Shown here: one piece after another, positions 15,777 through 24,711 of the stretch
Layout: each line of letters starts with the position of its first letter
Numbering within the stretch: position 1 is the stretch's first letter
Source: Runella limosa DSM 17973
GTDB lineage: Bacteria; Bacteroidota; Bacteroidia; Cytophagales; Spirosomataceae
Direction: 5' to 3'
DNA length: 64,000 nt
Assembly: GCF_000482465.1 (NCBI RefSeq)
Contig: NZ_KI519423.1
Coordinates: 218,894-282,893 of the forward strand
The notes under the pieces: generated by a model
Told to the model about the DNA's origin: nothing
The model's database searches: none
What the model saw: the letters and a program-made list of their open reading frames with translations, nothing else
Translations under genes and position numbers: made by a program

Positions 15777-17138
15777 ATGAACACGCAACTACTCCAGAAA
15801 TACAACGTGCCTGGGCCTCGCTACACCAGTTACCCAACCGTTCCTTATTGGGATAAAACCCCGCTTACGGAACCCCGTTGGAAAGACTTGGTAAAAGATA
15901 TATTTGAAATCAGCAATACTTCCGAGGGCATTAGCCTCTATATCCACTTGCCGTACTGCGAAAGTTTGTGTACCTACTGTGGCTGCAATACCCGCATTAC
16001 GGTCAATCATAAAGTAGAACAGCCGTACATTGCGGCTGTTCTGAAGGAGTGGCAACTTTACCTCGATTTTCTACCCAATCGCCCCAAAATCAGAGAATTG
16101 CATTTGGGTGGTGGAACGCCCACGTTTTTTAGCCCTGAAAATCTACGAACCTTGATTTCGGGCTTATTTGAAAAAGCAGATATTCACCCCGAGCACGAGT
16201 TTGGGTTTGAAGCGCACCCAGCTAGTACCACCGATGCGCACCTTCAGACGCTGTTTGAACTAGGTTTTCGTCGGATTAGTATTGGTGTACAAGATTTCAA
16301 TCCCATTATTCTTGACCTCATCAATCGCCCTCAAACCTACGAGCAAGTAAAGCACGTTACTGAGAAAGCGCGCGAAATTGGATACACGTCGGTAAACTAT
16401 GATTTGGTTTATGGCTTGCCCCAACAACAGGTGGAGGGAATGACCCAAACCATCGGAGAAGTGATTCAGCTTCGCCCCGACCGCATTGCGCTTTACAGCT
16501 ATGCCCACGTGCCTTGGGTAAAACCAGGTCAACGTAAATTTACCGAAGCTGACTTGCCAGATGCCGCCAAAAAATTAGCGATTTATGAAGCCTGTCGTGG
16601 CGCACTGGAATTAGCAGGTTATCATGACATCGGCATGGACCACTTTTCACTCAGAACAGATACGCTTTATCAGGCCCTTGAACATAAAAAACTCCACCGC
16701 AATTTTATGGGCTACACTACTACCCAGACGCGTTTGCTGGTGGGTTTGGGCGTGTCGGCCATCGGCGATTGTTGGTGGGGCTATGGTCAAAATGAAAAAA
16801 CGGTCGAAAAGTACTACGAACGACTCAACAACAACGAGTTACCGATTTTTAGAGGCCACGTTCTGACGCGCGAAGATTTAATTTTACGACGCCATATTTT
16901 GCAGTTGATGTGTCATTTTGAAACGACTTGGTTCGACGCCAAAGACCAATGTCAAGCACTTTACGAAGCTCTTGCTCGGTTGGAAGAACCCGAAAAAGAT
17001 GGCCTTGTCAGCATCGAACCCTATCACCTCAAAGTGACACCCGAAGGCCGCTCTTTTATTCGTAATATTAGTATGGCCTTTGATGCGCGTTTGTGGGGAG
17101 ATATACCACAAACAGCCATTTTTAGCCAAACATTTTAA
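15777..17138 (+). CDS. hemN: Oxygen-independent coproporphyrinogen III oxidase
   Basis: 453 residues from the ATG at 15777; an earlier TTG at 15756 lies in the -7 element. Starts with LLQKYNVPGPRYTSYPTVPYW, the genuine HemN signature, followed by the radical-SAM cluster C61-ESL-C65-TY-C68 plus G-C in LPYCESLCTYCGCNTR, GGGTPTF and GVQDFNPIILDLINRPQ. It decarboxylates coproporphyrinogen III to protoporphyrinogen IX without oxygen, supplying heme when HemF cannot work. A functional match for the neighbouring heme-rich oxidase. The sensor kinase follows 39 bases later, so hemN, kinase and regulator are probably one transcript under the TGAC box. Confidence 0.95.
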   Translation: MNTQLLQKYNVPGPRYTSYPTVPYWDKTPLTEPRWKDLVKDIFEISNTSEGISLYIHLPYCESLCTYCGCNTRITVNHKVEQPYIAAVLKEWQLYLDFLPNRPKIRELHLGGGTPTFFSPENLRTLISGLFEKADIHPEHEFGFEAHPASTTDAHLQTLFELGFRRISIGVQDFNPIILDLINRPQTYEQVKHVTEKAREIGYTSVNYDLVYGLPQQQVEGMTQTIGEVIQLRPDRIALYSYAHVPWVKPGQRKFTEADLPDAAKKLAIYEACRGALELAGYHDIGMDHFSLRTDTLYQALEHKKLHRNFMGYTTTQTRLLVGLGVSAIGDCWWGYGQNEKTVEKYYERLNNNELPIFRGHVLTREDLILRRHILQLMCHFETTWFDAKDQCQALYEALARLEEPEKDGLVSIEPYHLKVTPEGRSFIRNISMAFDARLWGDIPQTAIFSQTF

Positions 17139-17177
17139 AATTCTTTTGGAAAAATCACCGCAACCTCCGTATTTGGT

Positions 17178-18419
17178 ATGTTAGAAATATTTATTCAGCA
17201 AACCCAAGCGATGAGAAGACACGTCGAAATGTTAGATGCACTCTTTAAAAGTGCAACGGAGGGAATTATTGTCGTGGATTCGTGGGGAGCTATACAGCTG
17301 GTCAACCCCAAAGCCGAAGAGTTATTTGGCTACGATGAAGACGAGTTGATTGGTAAGAAAATAGAAATCCTTATTCCTCAACGATATGCCCGCAATCACG
17401 TAGATCACCGCATGAATTACTCCCAGCACCCCAAGGCAAGGAACATGGGGAGCAACTTAGACCTCAATGCCAAGCGTAAAGATAATTCGGAGTTTCCTGT
17501 CGAAATCAGTTTAAGTCCGTTTGCCACCAGCGATGGCGAATACATCGTAAGTTTTATTATCGACATTTCGTTGCGCAAAAAACAAGAAGAGGCACTGCTA
17601 GAAGCACACCGCCAAATCCAAACCCTCAACGCCGACTTGGAAGAGCGTGTGCAGCAACGCACCCGTGAACTGGCACAGGCGCTAGAGGAAATTGAGCAGT
17701 CGAAACAAGAAGTAATGCGGGCGCTGGAGAAAGAACGTCAACTTAATGACATGAAAACGAAATTTGTGACAATTGCCTCGCACGAATTCCGTACGCCATT
17801 GGCGACCATCCTGTCGTCTGCGTCGTTGATTGGACGTTATACGCACACCGAAGAAGACGAAAAACGTCAAAAACACGTTCAACGAATCAAATCGACCGTT
17901 ACGAATCTCACTGAAATTCTGAACGACTTTTTGTCGCTCGGCAAACTCGAAGAAGGTCAAATCCGCAACGTGCCTATTGTGTTTCCTGTTACTGATTTTT
18001 GCAAAGAATTGGTGGACGAACTCAAATCGGTTTGTAAAGAAAACCAGCAGATTATATATACCCACGAAGGTGATTCGGAGGTATGTATCGACCGTCATTT
18101 ACTCAAAAATGTACTCATTAATTTGCTTTCAAACGCCTCCAAATATTCGGACGCGGGCAAGCAAATTTTTTTACGTTCATCTAAAAAAGAAAAAACCGTT
18201 CGCTTTGAAGTACAAGACCAAGGCATTGGGATTCCCGAACAAGACCAAGCGTATGTGTTTGACCGCTTTTTCCGCGCGCACAACTCTGGGACGATACAAG
18301 GAACTGGCCTTGGGCTAAACATTGTAAAAAAATACATTCAGTTGATGCAAGGCGAAATTCGGCTTACGAGTCAACTGAATCAAGGCACGACGGTGTCTCT
18401 CGACCTTCCGAATTGTTAG
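17178..18419 (+). CDS. Soluble PAS-domain sensor histidine kinase
   Basis: 413 residues, no membrane helix. PAS domain about residues 15-125 (IVVDSWGAIQLVNPKAEELFGYDEDELIGK; RKDNSEFPVEISLSPF), a coiled coil about 130-190, H-box H202 in ASHEFRTPLATILSS, and ATP lid motifs N (LINLLSNASKYS), GIGIPEQ and GTGLGLNIVKKY. In the family it would phosphorylate the regulator encoded 4 bases downstream. It resembles FixL in placement, but aligned against the FixL heme PAS the proximal His position reads Arg (in KARNMG), so FixL-type heme binding is not supported. Signal unknown. Confidence 0.9.
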   Translation: MLEIFIQQTQAMRRHVEMLDALFKSATEGIIVVDSWGAIQLVNPKAEELFGYDEDELIGKKIEILIPQRYARNHVDHRMNYSQHPKARNMGSNLDLNAKRKDNSEFPVEISLSPFATSDGEYIVSFIIDISLRKKQEEALLEAHRQIQTLNADLEERVQQRTRELAQALEEIEQSKQEVMRALEKERQLNDMKTKFVTIASHEFRTPLATILSSASLIGRYTHTEEDEKRQKHVQRIKSTVTNLTEILNDFLSLGKLEEGQIRNVPIVFPVTDFCKELVDELKSVCKENQQIIYTHEGDSEVCIDRHLLKNVLINLLSNASKYSDAGKQIFLRSSKKEKTVRFEVQDQGIGIPEQDQAYVFDRFFRAHNSGTIQGTGLGLNIVKKYIQLMQGEIRLTSQLNQGTTVSLDLPNC

Positions 18420-18423
18420 CCAC

Positions 18424-19482
18424 ATGAAGACCATTCTACTGATAGAAGACAATCCCGATATGCGGGAAAATACGACCGAAATTTTGGAGTTAGCACACTA
18501 CAATGTACTGACGGCTGAAAACGGTAAAAAAGGCATCAAAATCGCTCAAGAACAGCAGCCTGACCTGATTATTTGTGACATCATGATGCCCGAACTCGAC
18601 GGCTACGGCGTGTTGCATTTGCTCAGTAAAGAAGCCGAAACTGCGAGTATTCCTTTTATTTTCTTAACCGCCAAAGCTGAAAAAGCTGACTACCGCAAGG
18701 GAATGACCCTGGGCGCAGACGATTATCTGACCAAACCTTACGACGACGTAGAGCTGTTGAGTGCGGTCGAAACGCGCTTACGCAAAAACGATTTGCTCAA
18801 AACAGAGTATTCACGAACGGAAGAAGGTCTGACGCAGTTTTTGAACGAAGTAAAATCGTTTGAATCGCTCAAAAAACTGTCGGAAAACAAGAAAACGAAG
18901 CTCTATAAAAAGCGTGAAACGGTGTATTCGGAGGGAAGCTATCCCAATGCCGTTTATTTTTTAAAAAGTGGAAAAATCAAAAACTCAAAGACCAATGAGT
19001 TTGGGAAAGAATACATTGTGGAACTTCACAAGCCTGGCGATTTTTTCGGGTATTTAGATTTGTTGGAAAATACTCCCTACCAAGAATCGGCCGTGTCGCT
19101 GCAAGACAGTGAGGTGGTTATCATTCCCAAAGATGAGTTTAATAGCCTTCTCTACAACAACCGTGATGTAGCTACGAAGTTCATCAAAATGCTTTCCAAT
19201 GAAGTGCGCGAACGGGAAGAGCGATTGCTAAAACTTGCTTACAACTCCGTACGAAAACGCGTAGCCGAAGCCCTGATTATGTTGGCCAATCGCTACCAAG
19301 AAGACAAAACAAAGCCTTTTGCCATTGCCATCACCCGCGAAGATTTAGCAAGCATCGTAGGCACTGCCACCGAAACAGTCATCCGTACGCTCTCCGATTT
19401 TAAGGACGAACATCTTCTCGAAATGAAGGGAAGTTTGATTACGGTACTCGATTATGAGAAACTATCTCGAATGAAGAATTAA
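18424..19482 (+). CDS. Response regulator fused to Crp/Fnr-type DNA-binding protein
   Basis: 352 residues with three parts: REC (1-120; D52 in ICDIMMPELDG, K104 in YLTKPYD), cNMP-binding-like beta-barrel (about 150-255; GDFFGYLDLLENTPYQES) and Crp-type winged helix (about 270-350; ITREDLASIVGTATETVIR). In the recognition helix E317 and R321 match the FNR E209/R213 and CRP E181/R185 pair that reads a TGA core. The cAMP-binding Arg of CRP is Glu here and there is no N-terminal cysteine cluster of FNR, so control is likely by phosphorylation. Starts 4 bases after the kinase. Likely ligand of the TGAC-N4-GTCA boxes (inference). Confidence 0.9.
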   Translation: MKTILLIEDNPDMRENTTEILELAHYNVLTAENGKKGIKIAQEQQPDLIICDIMMPELDGYGVLHLLSKEAETASIPFIFLTAKAEKADYRKGMTLGADDYLTKPYDDVELLSAVETRLRKNDLLKTEYSRTEEGLTQFLNEVKSFESLKKLSENKKTKLYKKRETVYSEGSYPNAVYFLKSGKIKNSKTNEFGKEYIVELHKPGDFFGYLDLLENTPYQESAVSLQDSEVVIIPKDEFNSLLYNNRDVATKFIKMLSNEVREREERLLKLAYNSVRKRVAEALIMLANRYQEDKTKPFAIAITREDLASIVGTATETVIRTLSDFKDEHLLEMKGSLITVLDYEKLSRMKN

Positions 19483-19507
19483 TTTGTGTTGTGCGGTCCC
19501 GTGCGTC

Positions 19508-19650
19508 GGGTTTCTCAAAACCCGAATATGTGAAAAGGGTTTCTCAAAACCCGACGAGCCCGTGCAGAGGGTTGCTCTCAACCCGACAAAGCACCGAATA
19601 AGAGACGTTCAACTGTGCAGAGGGTTTCTCAAAACCCGACAAAGCGCCGA
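19508..19650. repeat. CTCA-loop hairpin repeats, four copies
   Basis: Hairpins at 19508-19523, 19537-19552 and 19622-19637 (GGGTTT-CTCA-AAACCC) and 19569-19584 (GGGTTG-CTCT-CAACCC). The last two belong to a direct repeat of about 55-59 bp running GTGCAGAGGGTT...CCCGACAAAGCrCCGAATAAGAGAC. The T-A to G-C change in the closing pair is compensated on both arms. Confidence 0.85.
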
Positions 19651-19656
19651 ATAAGA

Positions 19657-19687
19657 GACCTTCCAAGTTTTTGAAACTTGGAAGGTC
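19657..19687. terminator. Bidirectional terminator
   Basis: Perfect 14-bp stem (19657-19670 with 19674-19687) and a 3-base loop, followed by TTT GTTTGT, between the convergent regulator gene and ABC-F gene. Confidence 0.8.
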
Positions 19688-19697
19688 TTTGTTTGTA

Positions 19698-21611
19698 CTA
19701 CCCCAGCTCTTCCATCTCCATCATGGCATTTTCCCACGCGTCGGTGGTGGCCGCAATTTTTTGCTGGACTTCCGTGTATTTTTTATTCACTTCGGCCAAT
19801 TTAGCCGCATCGCTGTAAATAGCAGTGTCGGCCAATTGCGCTTCTGCTTCTTTCTTACGTTTTTCCAACTCGTCGATTTCTTGTTCGAGTTGGGTGATTT
19901 TTTTCTGAAGGGTCTTTTGCTGGTGCGATGATCCCGAAGACGTATTCTTCGCTGGAGCAGGCGCCGAGCGTTGCGGCACTACCACCGTCTCCGCAGGGGC
20001 TGCTACCACTTCTTCTTCACGTTCTTCTTGCCACCACTCGTACTCTTGGTAGGTACCAGGGTATTCTTTCACTTCTTTTTCTTCGATGTACCAAATTTTC
20101 TCCGCAATGGCTTCCACAAAGAAACGGTCGTGCGAAACCACTACAAACGAGCCTTCATATTGCCTAAGTGCCTGAATGAGGATATTCACCGACTGCATGT
20201 CTAAGTGGTTGGTAGGCTCATCGAGCAACAAGAAATTGGCTTGAGACACCAATACTTTTGCCAACGCAACCCGCGATTTCTCACCTCCCGATAACACCTT
20301 GATCTTCTTAAAAACATCGTCACCCGTAAACAGGAAACACCCTAAAATTGTCCGACATTCGGTTTCGGTCTTAGTCGGATTGGCGTATTTTAATTCTTCT
20401 AAAATCGTATGTTCTATATTAAGCGACTCCAACTGGTGCTGGGCATAAAAGGTAAAAAGCACATTGTGTCCCAGCCGTCGCTCGCCTTCGACAGGCTCGG
20501 TGCCTGCAATGACCCTCAGCAACGTTGATTTCCCTTTACCATTGGCCCCGATAAGCGCAATTTTGTCGCCGCGCTCCATCGTGATATTGGTATGTTTCAG
20601 GATTTCCTTTTCACCGTAAGCCTTCGACACATCTTCCAGCTGAAGCACATGGCGGCCTGGCTGGGTCGTAAATTGGAATCGGAAATGCACTTTGGCATTT
20701 TCATCCACTACGGCCTCCACCCGATCCATTCGATCCAGCATTTTAGCGCGGCTTTGGGCTTGTTTTGCTTTGGTTGCTTTGGCCTTAAACCGCTCAATAA
20801 AGCGCTCTGTTTGGCGGATTTTAGCCTGTTGGTTTTCGTAAGCTCCTTTTTGAATCTCATTACGAAGGGCTTTTTCTTCGAGATAAAACGAATAATTCCC
20901 CCCGTAATAGTTTAACTTTTGATTACTTACTTCCACCATCGTATCGCAGACATTATCCAAAAACTCACGGTCGTGCGATACCACAATCACCGCATTTTCG
21001 TAGCTCTGAACATACTTTTCCACCCACTGAATCGAAGGCAAGTCCAAGTGGTTGGTAGGCTCATCGAGCATGAGCAAAGAAGGTTTTTGTAACAGCAACT
21101 TGGCCAACATTACGCGCATTCGCCAACCTCCCGAAAACTGCCGCAGCGGTTTTTGTAAGTCAGTTGTCGAAAAACCAAGTCCTTCCAAAATTTCTTCGGC
21201 TTTCGACTGAATGGTATATCCGTCCAATGCCTCAAACTCTTCTTGCAAACGCGCAAGGCGATCCACCAGCTTATCTTCGTAATTGGTTTCCATCTGATGA
21301 AGAACCTCATCAATTTGGCGTTGCAGCACCAACTGTCGCTCAAAAGCTTGCAAGGCTACCGTCAAAATAGGCTCATCACTTTGGTAAGAGAGCAAATCTT
21401 GGTTCAAAAACCCAATGGTGCAACCACCTGCTTTTGAGATATTTCCTGCATCGGGCTGGTAGTTACCCACAATCAAATGCAGCAGGGTGGACTTCCCTGT
21501 TCCGTTCAAACCAATAAGGCCAATTTTATCTTTGGGCTTGATATGAAGCGAGGCGTTTTCGTACAAAGCACGGTCGCCGAGATAATACGAGAGGTTGGTA
21601 ATCGAAATCAT
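19698..21611 (-). CDS. ABC-F family ATP-binding protein (Uup/EttA-like)
   Basis: 637 residues with two ABC domains and no membrane part. Domain 1: Walker A GLNGTGKST near residue 36, signature FSGGWRMRV, Walker B LLMLDEPTNHLD. Domain 2: GANGKGKST, LSGGEKSRV, FLLLDEPTNHLD. The linker between them is the basic, coiled ABC-F P-site tRNA interaction motif (about residues 240-310). A Pro/Ala/Ser-rich linker leads to a C-terminal coiled coil (about 560-637) as in Uup and YdiF-type proteins. These act on ribosomes during translation, or in antibiotic resistance; subgroup not decided. Confidence 0.92.
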   Translation of the reverse strand: MISITNLSYYLGDRALYENASLHIKPKDKIGLIGLNGTGKSTLLHLIVGNYQPDAGNISKAGGCTIGFLNQDLLSYQSDEPILTVALQAFERQLVLQRQIDEVLHQMETNYEDKLVDRLARLQEEFEALDGYTIQSKAEEILEGLGFSTTDLQKPLRQFSGGWRMRVMLAKLLLQKPSLLMLDEPTNHLDLPSIQWVEKYVQSYENAVIVVSHDREFLDNVCDTMVEVSNQKLNYYGGNYSFYLEEKALRNEIQKGAYENQQAKIRQTERFIERFKAKATKAKQAQSRAKMLDRMDRVEAVVDENAKVHFRFQFTTQPGRHVLQLEDVSKAYGEKEILKHTNITMERGDKIALIGANGKGKSTLLRVIAGTEPVEGERRLGHNVLFTFYAQHQLESLNIEHTILEELKYANPTKTETECRTILGCFLFTGDDVFKKIKVLSGGEKSRVALAKVLVSQANFLLLDEPTNHLDMQSVNILIQALRQYEGSFVVVSHDRFFVEAIAEKIWYIEEKEVKEYPGTYQEYEWWQEEREEEVVAAPAETVVVPQRSAPAPAKNTSSGSSHQQKTLQKKITQLEQEIDELEKRKKEAEAQLADTAIYSDAAKLAEVNKKYTEVQQKIAATTDAWENAMMEMEELG

Positions 21612-21633
21612 GCTACAAAGTTAGTGGTTTTTG

Positions 21634-21641
21634 TATCTTTG
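21634..21641 (+). promoter_or_regulatory. -7 promoter element
   Basis: TATCTTTG, a perfect Bacteroidota -7 element, 20 bases before the ATG at 21661. It excludes the in-frame start at 21631 for the following gene. Confidence 0.6.
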
Positions 21642-21660
21642 CCCGACAACACACGAACGA

Positions 21661-22677
21661 ATGACACACCTTCTTCCAAAAAATAAGGTTCAGACCACTA
21701 TTCAGCGGGCTTTTTCTTCGTTGGTGTTTATCAATGACCCCGCTGCGCTTACTCGTTTTCGGTGTCGTTGGTCGCCTTGGCTCTTCAACACGCCCCTGCA
21801 CGTGGTTCACCAGCAAGCCGAGCAAGTTTATACTTTTGTGCTCACCGATGCCGAAACGCAGCAAGAACTCCACGGTTTTTTTCATCTTTTTGTCCAAAAT
21901 CAGCAAGGAGTCAGCCCACTACGGGCATCGTTTGGGTCGTTTGAAGTAGCCGAAGTCGTCAGTCATACGGAGTTTAGTACTTGGCTAACTTTTATCGAAT
22001 CGTTTGCCGTATCGCATCACATCACGTCGTTGTCGGTTCGTCATTATCCCAGCTGTTATCATCCTGCCCGTAGTTCGTTTATCAAACGCGGGTTGGTACG
22101 GCACGGGTTTCAGACAAACCAACCCTCTATCAATCACTACATTGCGGTAAACTCGCAGCCGTTTGAGACAGGGCTTCACGCCTCCGAACGGCGACGATTA
22201 CGAAAGTGCCTGCAAGCAGGTTTTCGATTTGAAGAATGGTTACTTCCTGATGCCGAACAAGTGTATCAATTTATTGCCCATAACCGCCAACGACTCGGCT
22301 ACTCGCTTTCTTTTCGTGAAGAGCAGTTGCGGCTTTGGTTGGCCGTTTTTCCTGAAATTTTTCGGGTATTTTGTGTCAAAAATGGCGAAGAAATTGCCTC
22401 ATTAGGGCTAACTGTCCGCGTCGGAAAAAATGTACTCTATCACTTCTGCCCCGCCGACAACCTAGCCTATCGACAATACAGCCCCTCGGTGTTGTTGACC
22501 AAAGGTTTATACGAATTTTCCCAGCAAGAAGGTGTAACTATTTTAGATTTAGGCATTTCAGTTGACGCCGCTGGCCAGCCCAAGAGCAGTTTGGCACGTT
22601 TCAAACGCAACCTCGGTGCCCAAGAATGCGAAAAATGGCAGTTTGAAAGAAAAATCGGCATTTCTACCAAAATGTAA
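21661..22677 (+). CDS. GNAT/FemAB-like acetyltransferase-fold protein
   Basis: 338 residues from the ATG at 21661. The second half (ETGLHASERRRLRKCLQAGF, then LRLWLAVFPEIFRVFCVKNGEEIASLGLTVR and LYHFCPADNLAYRQYSPSVLL ... ILDLGIS) reads as a FemAB/BioF2-type GNAT fold, with the acceptor-binding AxERRRLRKC helix and the late LDLGxS strand. These transfer acyl or aminoacyl groups in wall or lipid synthesis, but the substrate is unknown. The first 150 residues are not recognised. Divergent from the ABC-F gene. Confidence 0.65.
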   Translation: MTHLLPKNKVQTTIQRAFSSLVFINDPAALTRFRCRWSPWLFNTPLHVVHQQAEQVYTFVLTDAETQQELHGFFHLFVQNQQGVSPLRASFGSFEVAEVVSHTEFSTWLTFIESFAVSHHITSLSVRHYPSCYHPARSSFIKRGLVRHGFQTNQPSINHYIAVNSQPFETGLHASERRRLRKCLQAGFRFEEWLLPDAEQVYQFIAHNRQRLGYSLSFREEQLRLWLAVFPEIFRVFCVKNGEEIASLGLTVRVGKNVLYHFCPADNLAYRQYSPSVLLTKGLYEFSQQEGVTILDLGISVDAAGQPKSSLARFKRNLGAQECEKWQFERKIGISTKM

Positions 22678-22687
22678 AAATGCCGAT
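22654..22687 (-). terminator. Terminator of the SulP gene, overlapping the facing stop codon
   Basis: Arms 22654-22663 and 22678-22687 (core ATCGGCATTT) enclose the stop codon of the plus-strand gene. Read on the minus strand, the hairpin is followed by TTTTTC, so it fits as the end of the SulP transcript. Confidence 0.6.
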
Positions 22688-22720
22688 CGAATCACGCGTG
22701 GGTCAATCTATATGTAAGTA

Positions 22721-24121
22721 TCAGTTATCTGCTACATCCAAACTCAACTTGGATGTGGAAGGTGTCTTTTTTGAGTAGAATTTTTTGACAACAAAATAGA
22801 TAATCAACGCCGACAATACTCCTGTCAAAAAGTCGGTCATAGGCACCATCACAGCCGTATAAAGCATCATCGAAAATTCAAACTTGCCCAAGTGCTTTAT
22901 TTCCCTGATTTCGGCGGGTTTAATCATATTGCTTGCTACCCAAACCAAAATACCACCAATACATGCCATTGGAATGAGCTCTAAATATTGTGCTAAATAA
23001 TACGCCATTGTGAGTTTTAATATCGCTTTAAAATACCCTGCCAAAGGAGTACGAGCTCCCGCTTTTATACTCGTCGCAGTTCGTGCCAGCGCTCCTGTAC
23101 ACGGAAAACCCTGTACCAACGGTGTGATAATTTGTACCAACCCTTGTCCAAAAAACTCTTTATCTGGATTAAAAGGCGTTTTTTTGTTTTCAGCCAGTTT
23201 GTCTGCCATCGACGAACACAAAATACTTTCGACTCCCGATACGAACACAATTGCGCCAACAAAGTAAAATATATCAACAACAACACCCAGTGTTATTGTT
23301 GGTAAATGAGGCGCTGTAAATACAAAAAAGTTATTTGGAATAGACCCATAGAGGTCTTTAACCAGAATAATGTTTTTATCAGCCAAGACAGTAGAAGTCA
23401 AAATAGTTGCGGCGGCCATCGCAATCACTGGCCCTGGAATAAAAATAGAAATTCGTAGAAGCCCTTTCGTCAGCACAAATGTAAGTATGCCAATAATTAC
23501 AGCCCATCCATTAATTACCCCTAGATTATCCAAGGCATAATTCATTTTGTTCCAAAAACCGCTAGTTTGCCCTAAAAGGACTGAAAATGATTTTAGCCCT
23601 AAAATATCCTTAAAATTAGTGAGTGCTATGGCTACCGCAATCCCAACCGTAAAACCCACAATAATAGAGTTTGGCACCAGCTTGGCATACTTGCCTACCC
23701 CAAAAATACCGAGTACGATGAGAATAATCCCCGAGAGGATTGAGACAAAAACCAAAAAACCATGCGCTTCTTCAAATACGCCCCCATTGGCTGGGCCGTA
23801 CTTCGCTATAAGCGCTGCAATGACGGGGATAAATGCCGCCGTAGGCCCATATACTTGGTATTTCGACCCTCCGAAAGTTCGTCCAACAACACATGCCAAT
23901 GCTCCCGCAATAATACCATGCTCAGGGCGCATTCCCATGGCAATCGCAAAACCCATCGCCATCGGAATAGCCGTCATAGCTACTATAAGCCCTGCACTCA
24001 AATCTCGATAAACGGTTTTGAGCCAGCTGTCTTTGGTAAGGTCTTCCCAGCGAGAATCCTTAAATGTAAAAAAGAGTTTTAGACGACCCGCAGGCGTGGT
24101 CGGGAAGGCATGATTTTTCAT
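22721..24121 (-). CDS. SulP family anion transporter without STAS domain
   Basis: 466 residues, about 11-12 membrane helices. SulP motifs: DLSAGLIVAMTAIPMAMGFAIAMGMRPEHGI, QVYGPTAAFIPVIAALI, IVGFTVGIAVAIAL, and GFPCTGALARTATSIKAGARTPLAGY. The usual C-terminal cytoplasmic STAS domain (about 100 residues) is missing: the protein stops after KKFYSKKTPSTSKLSL. Probably a sulfate, bicarbonate or carboxylate carrier; substrate cannot be told. It follows the Usp-like gene after 14 bases, and SulP/Usp pairing is common. Confidence 0.88.
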   Translation of the reverse strand: MKNHAFPTTPAGRLKLFFTFKDSRWEDLTKDSWLKTVYRDLSAGLIVAMTAIPMAMGFAIAMGMRPEHGIIAGALACVVGRTFGGSKYQVYGPTAAFIPVIAALIAKYGPANGGVFEEAHGFLVFVSILSGIILIVLGIFGVGKYAKLVPNSIIVGFTVGIAVAIALTNFKDILGLKSFSVLLGQTSGFWNKMNYALDNLGVINGWAVIIGILTFVLTKGLLRISIFIPGPVIAMAAATILTSTVLADKNIILVKDLYGSIPNNFFVFTAPHLPTITLGVVVDIFYFVGAIVFVSGVESILCSSMADKLAENKKTPFNPDKEFFGQGLVQIITPLVQGFPCTGALARTATSIKAGARTPLAGYFKAILKLTMAYYLAQYLELIPMACIGGILVWVASNMIKPAEIREIKHLGKFEFSMMLYTAVMVPMTDFLTGVLSALIIYFVVKKFYSKKTPSTSKLSLDVADN

Positions 24122-24135
24122 TTTTATTTGGAGGT

Positions 24136-24615
24136 TTAGAAACTGAATAATGCATTAAGCGAAACCCACTCTGACCAAAAACCATCCGTATCTACCCCAA
24201 CTTCTTGGTAAGGGATTTTTGCTTTTTTCAACAACGGAATAGGGTCAAACCCTTTTTTGTGAGGTTTTAGAGTGTAGTTTTTGGAAAAATAAATTTTGCT
24301 CACTTTTTGAGCTTCCAGAAAATTGGCAAGCGCATTTGAAGTATATCCATGAAAAAGCTCGATTTTGACAGAACCTAGGAGTGACTCGTACCTATTTTTT
24401 AGGATGGATATTGCCTCCTCAAATTCGCGAGTTTTCAACGAATCAATTACTGCCTCTGGCGAATAAAACAAAAATTCAGTGATTGAGTCGGAGGGAGTTT
24501 CAGCATACATCAACACTACATTGACTTTTCCTTCTTGAATGGTATTCAATGCCAATCGAAGGGCATTTAATGACTCTACCTTAAAATCAATGGGCACTAC
24601 TATTGTTTTTTCCAT
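24136..24615 (-). CDS. Universal stress protein-like
   Basis: 159 residues. Begins EKTIVVPIDFKVESLNALRLAL, the first strand and helix of the UspA fold. The ATP-binding G-2x-G-9x-G(S/T) motif near the C-terminus is not visible, so it is likely a non-nucleotide-binding or divergent member. First gene of a two-gene unit with the SulP transporter, where it may act as its regulatory partner (inference). Confidence 0.7.
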   Translation of the reverse strand: MEKTIVVPIDFKVESLNALRLALNTIQEGKVNVVLMYAETPSDSITEFLFYSPEAVIDSLKTREFEEAISILKNRYESLLGSVKIELFHGYTSNALANFLEAQKVSKIYFSKNYTLKPHKKGFDPIPLLKKAKIPYQEVGVDTDGFWSEWVSLNALFSF

Positions 24616-24711
24616 GCTTTAGTTGTTTTTAAAAACTAATGCACAAAATTGCCTAGCCCGTGTAAGAACGGTCTAAGAGACAGATTAGAATCTGATAAGA
24701 ATGAAAAAAAA

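Noticed and set aside
17178-18419. True FixL heme sensor
   Set aside because: The proximal heme His position aligned with FixL reads Arg, so the heme-PAS call is not supported.
21631-21660. Earlier in-frame start for the 21661 gene
   Set aside because: It lies over the TATCTTTG promoter element; the ATG at 21661 fits the expected transcript start.
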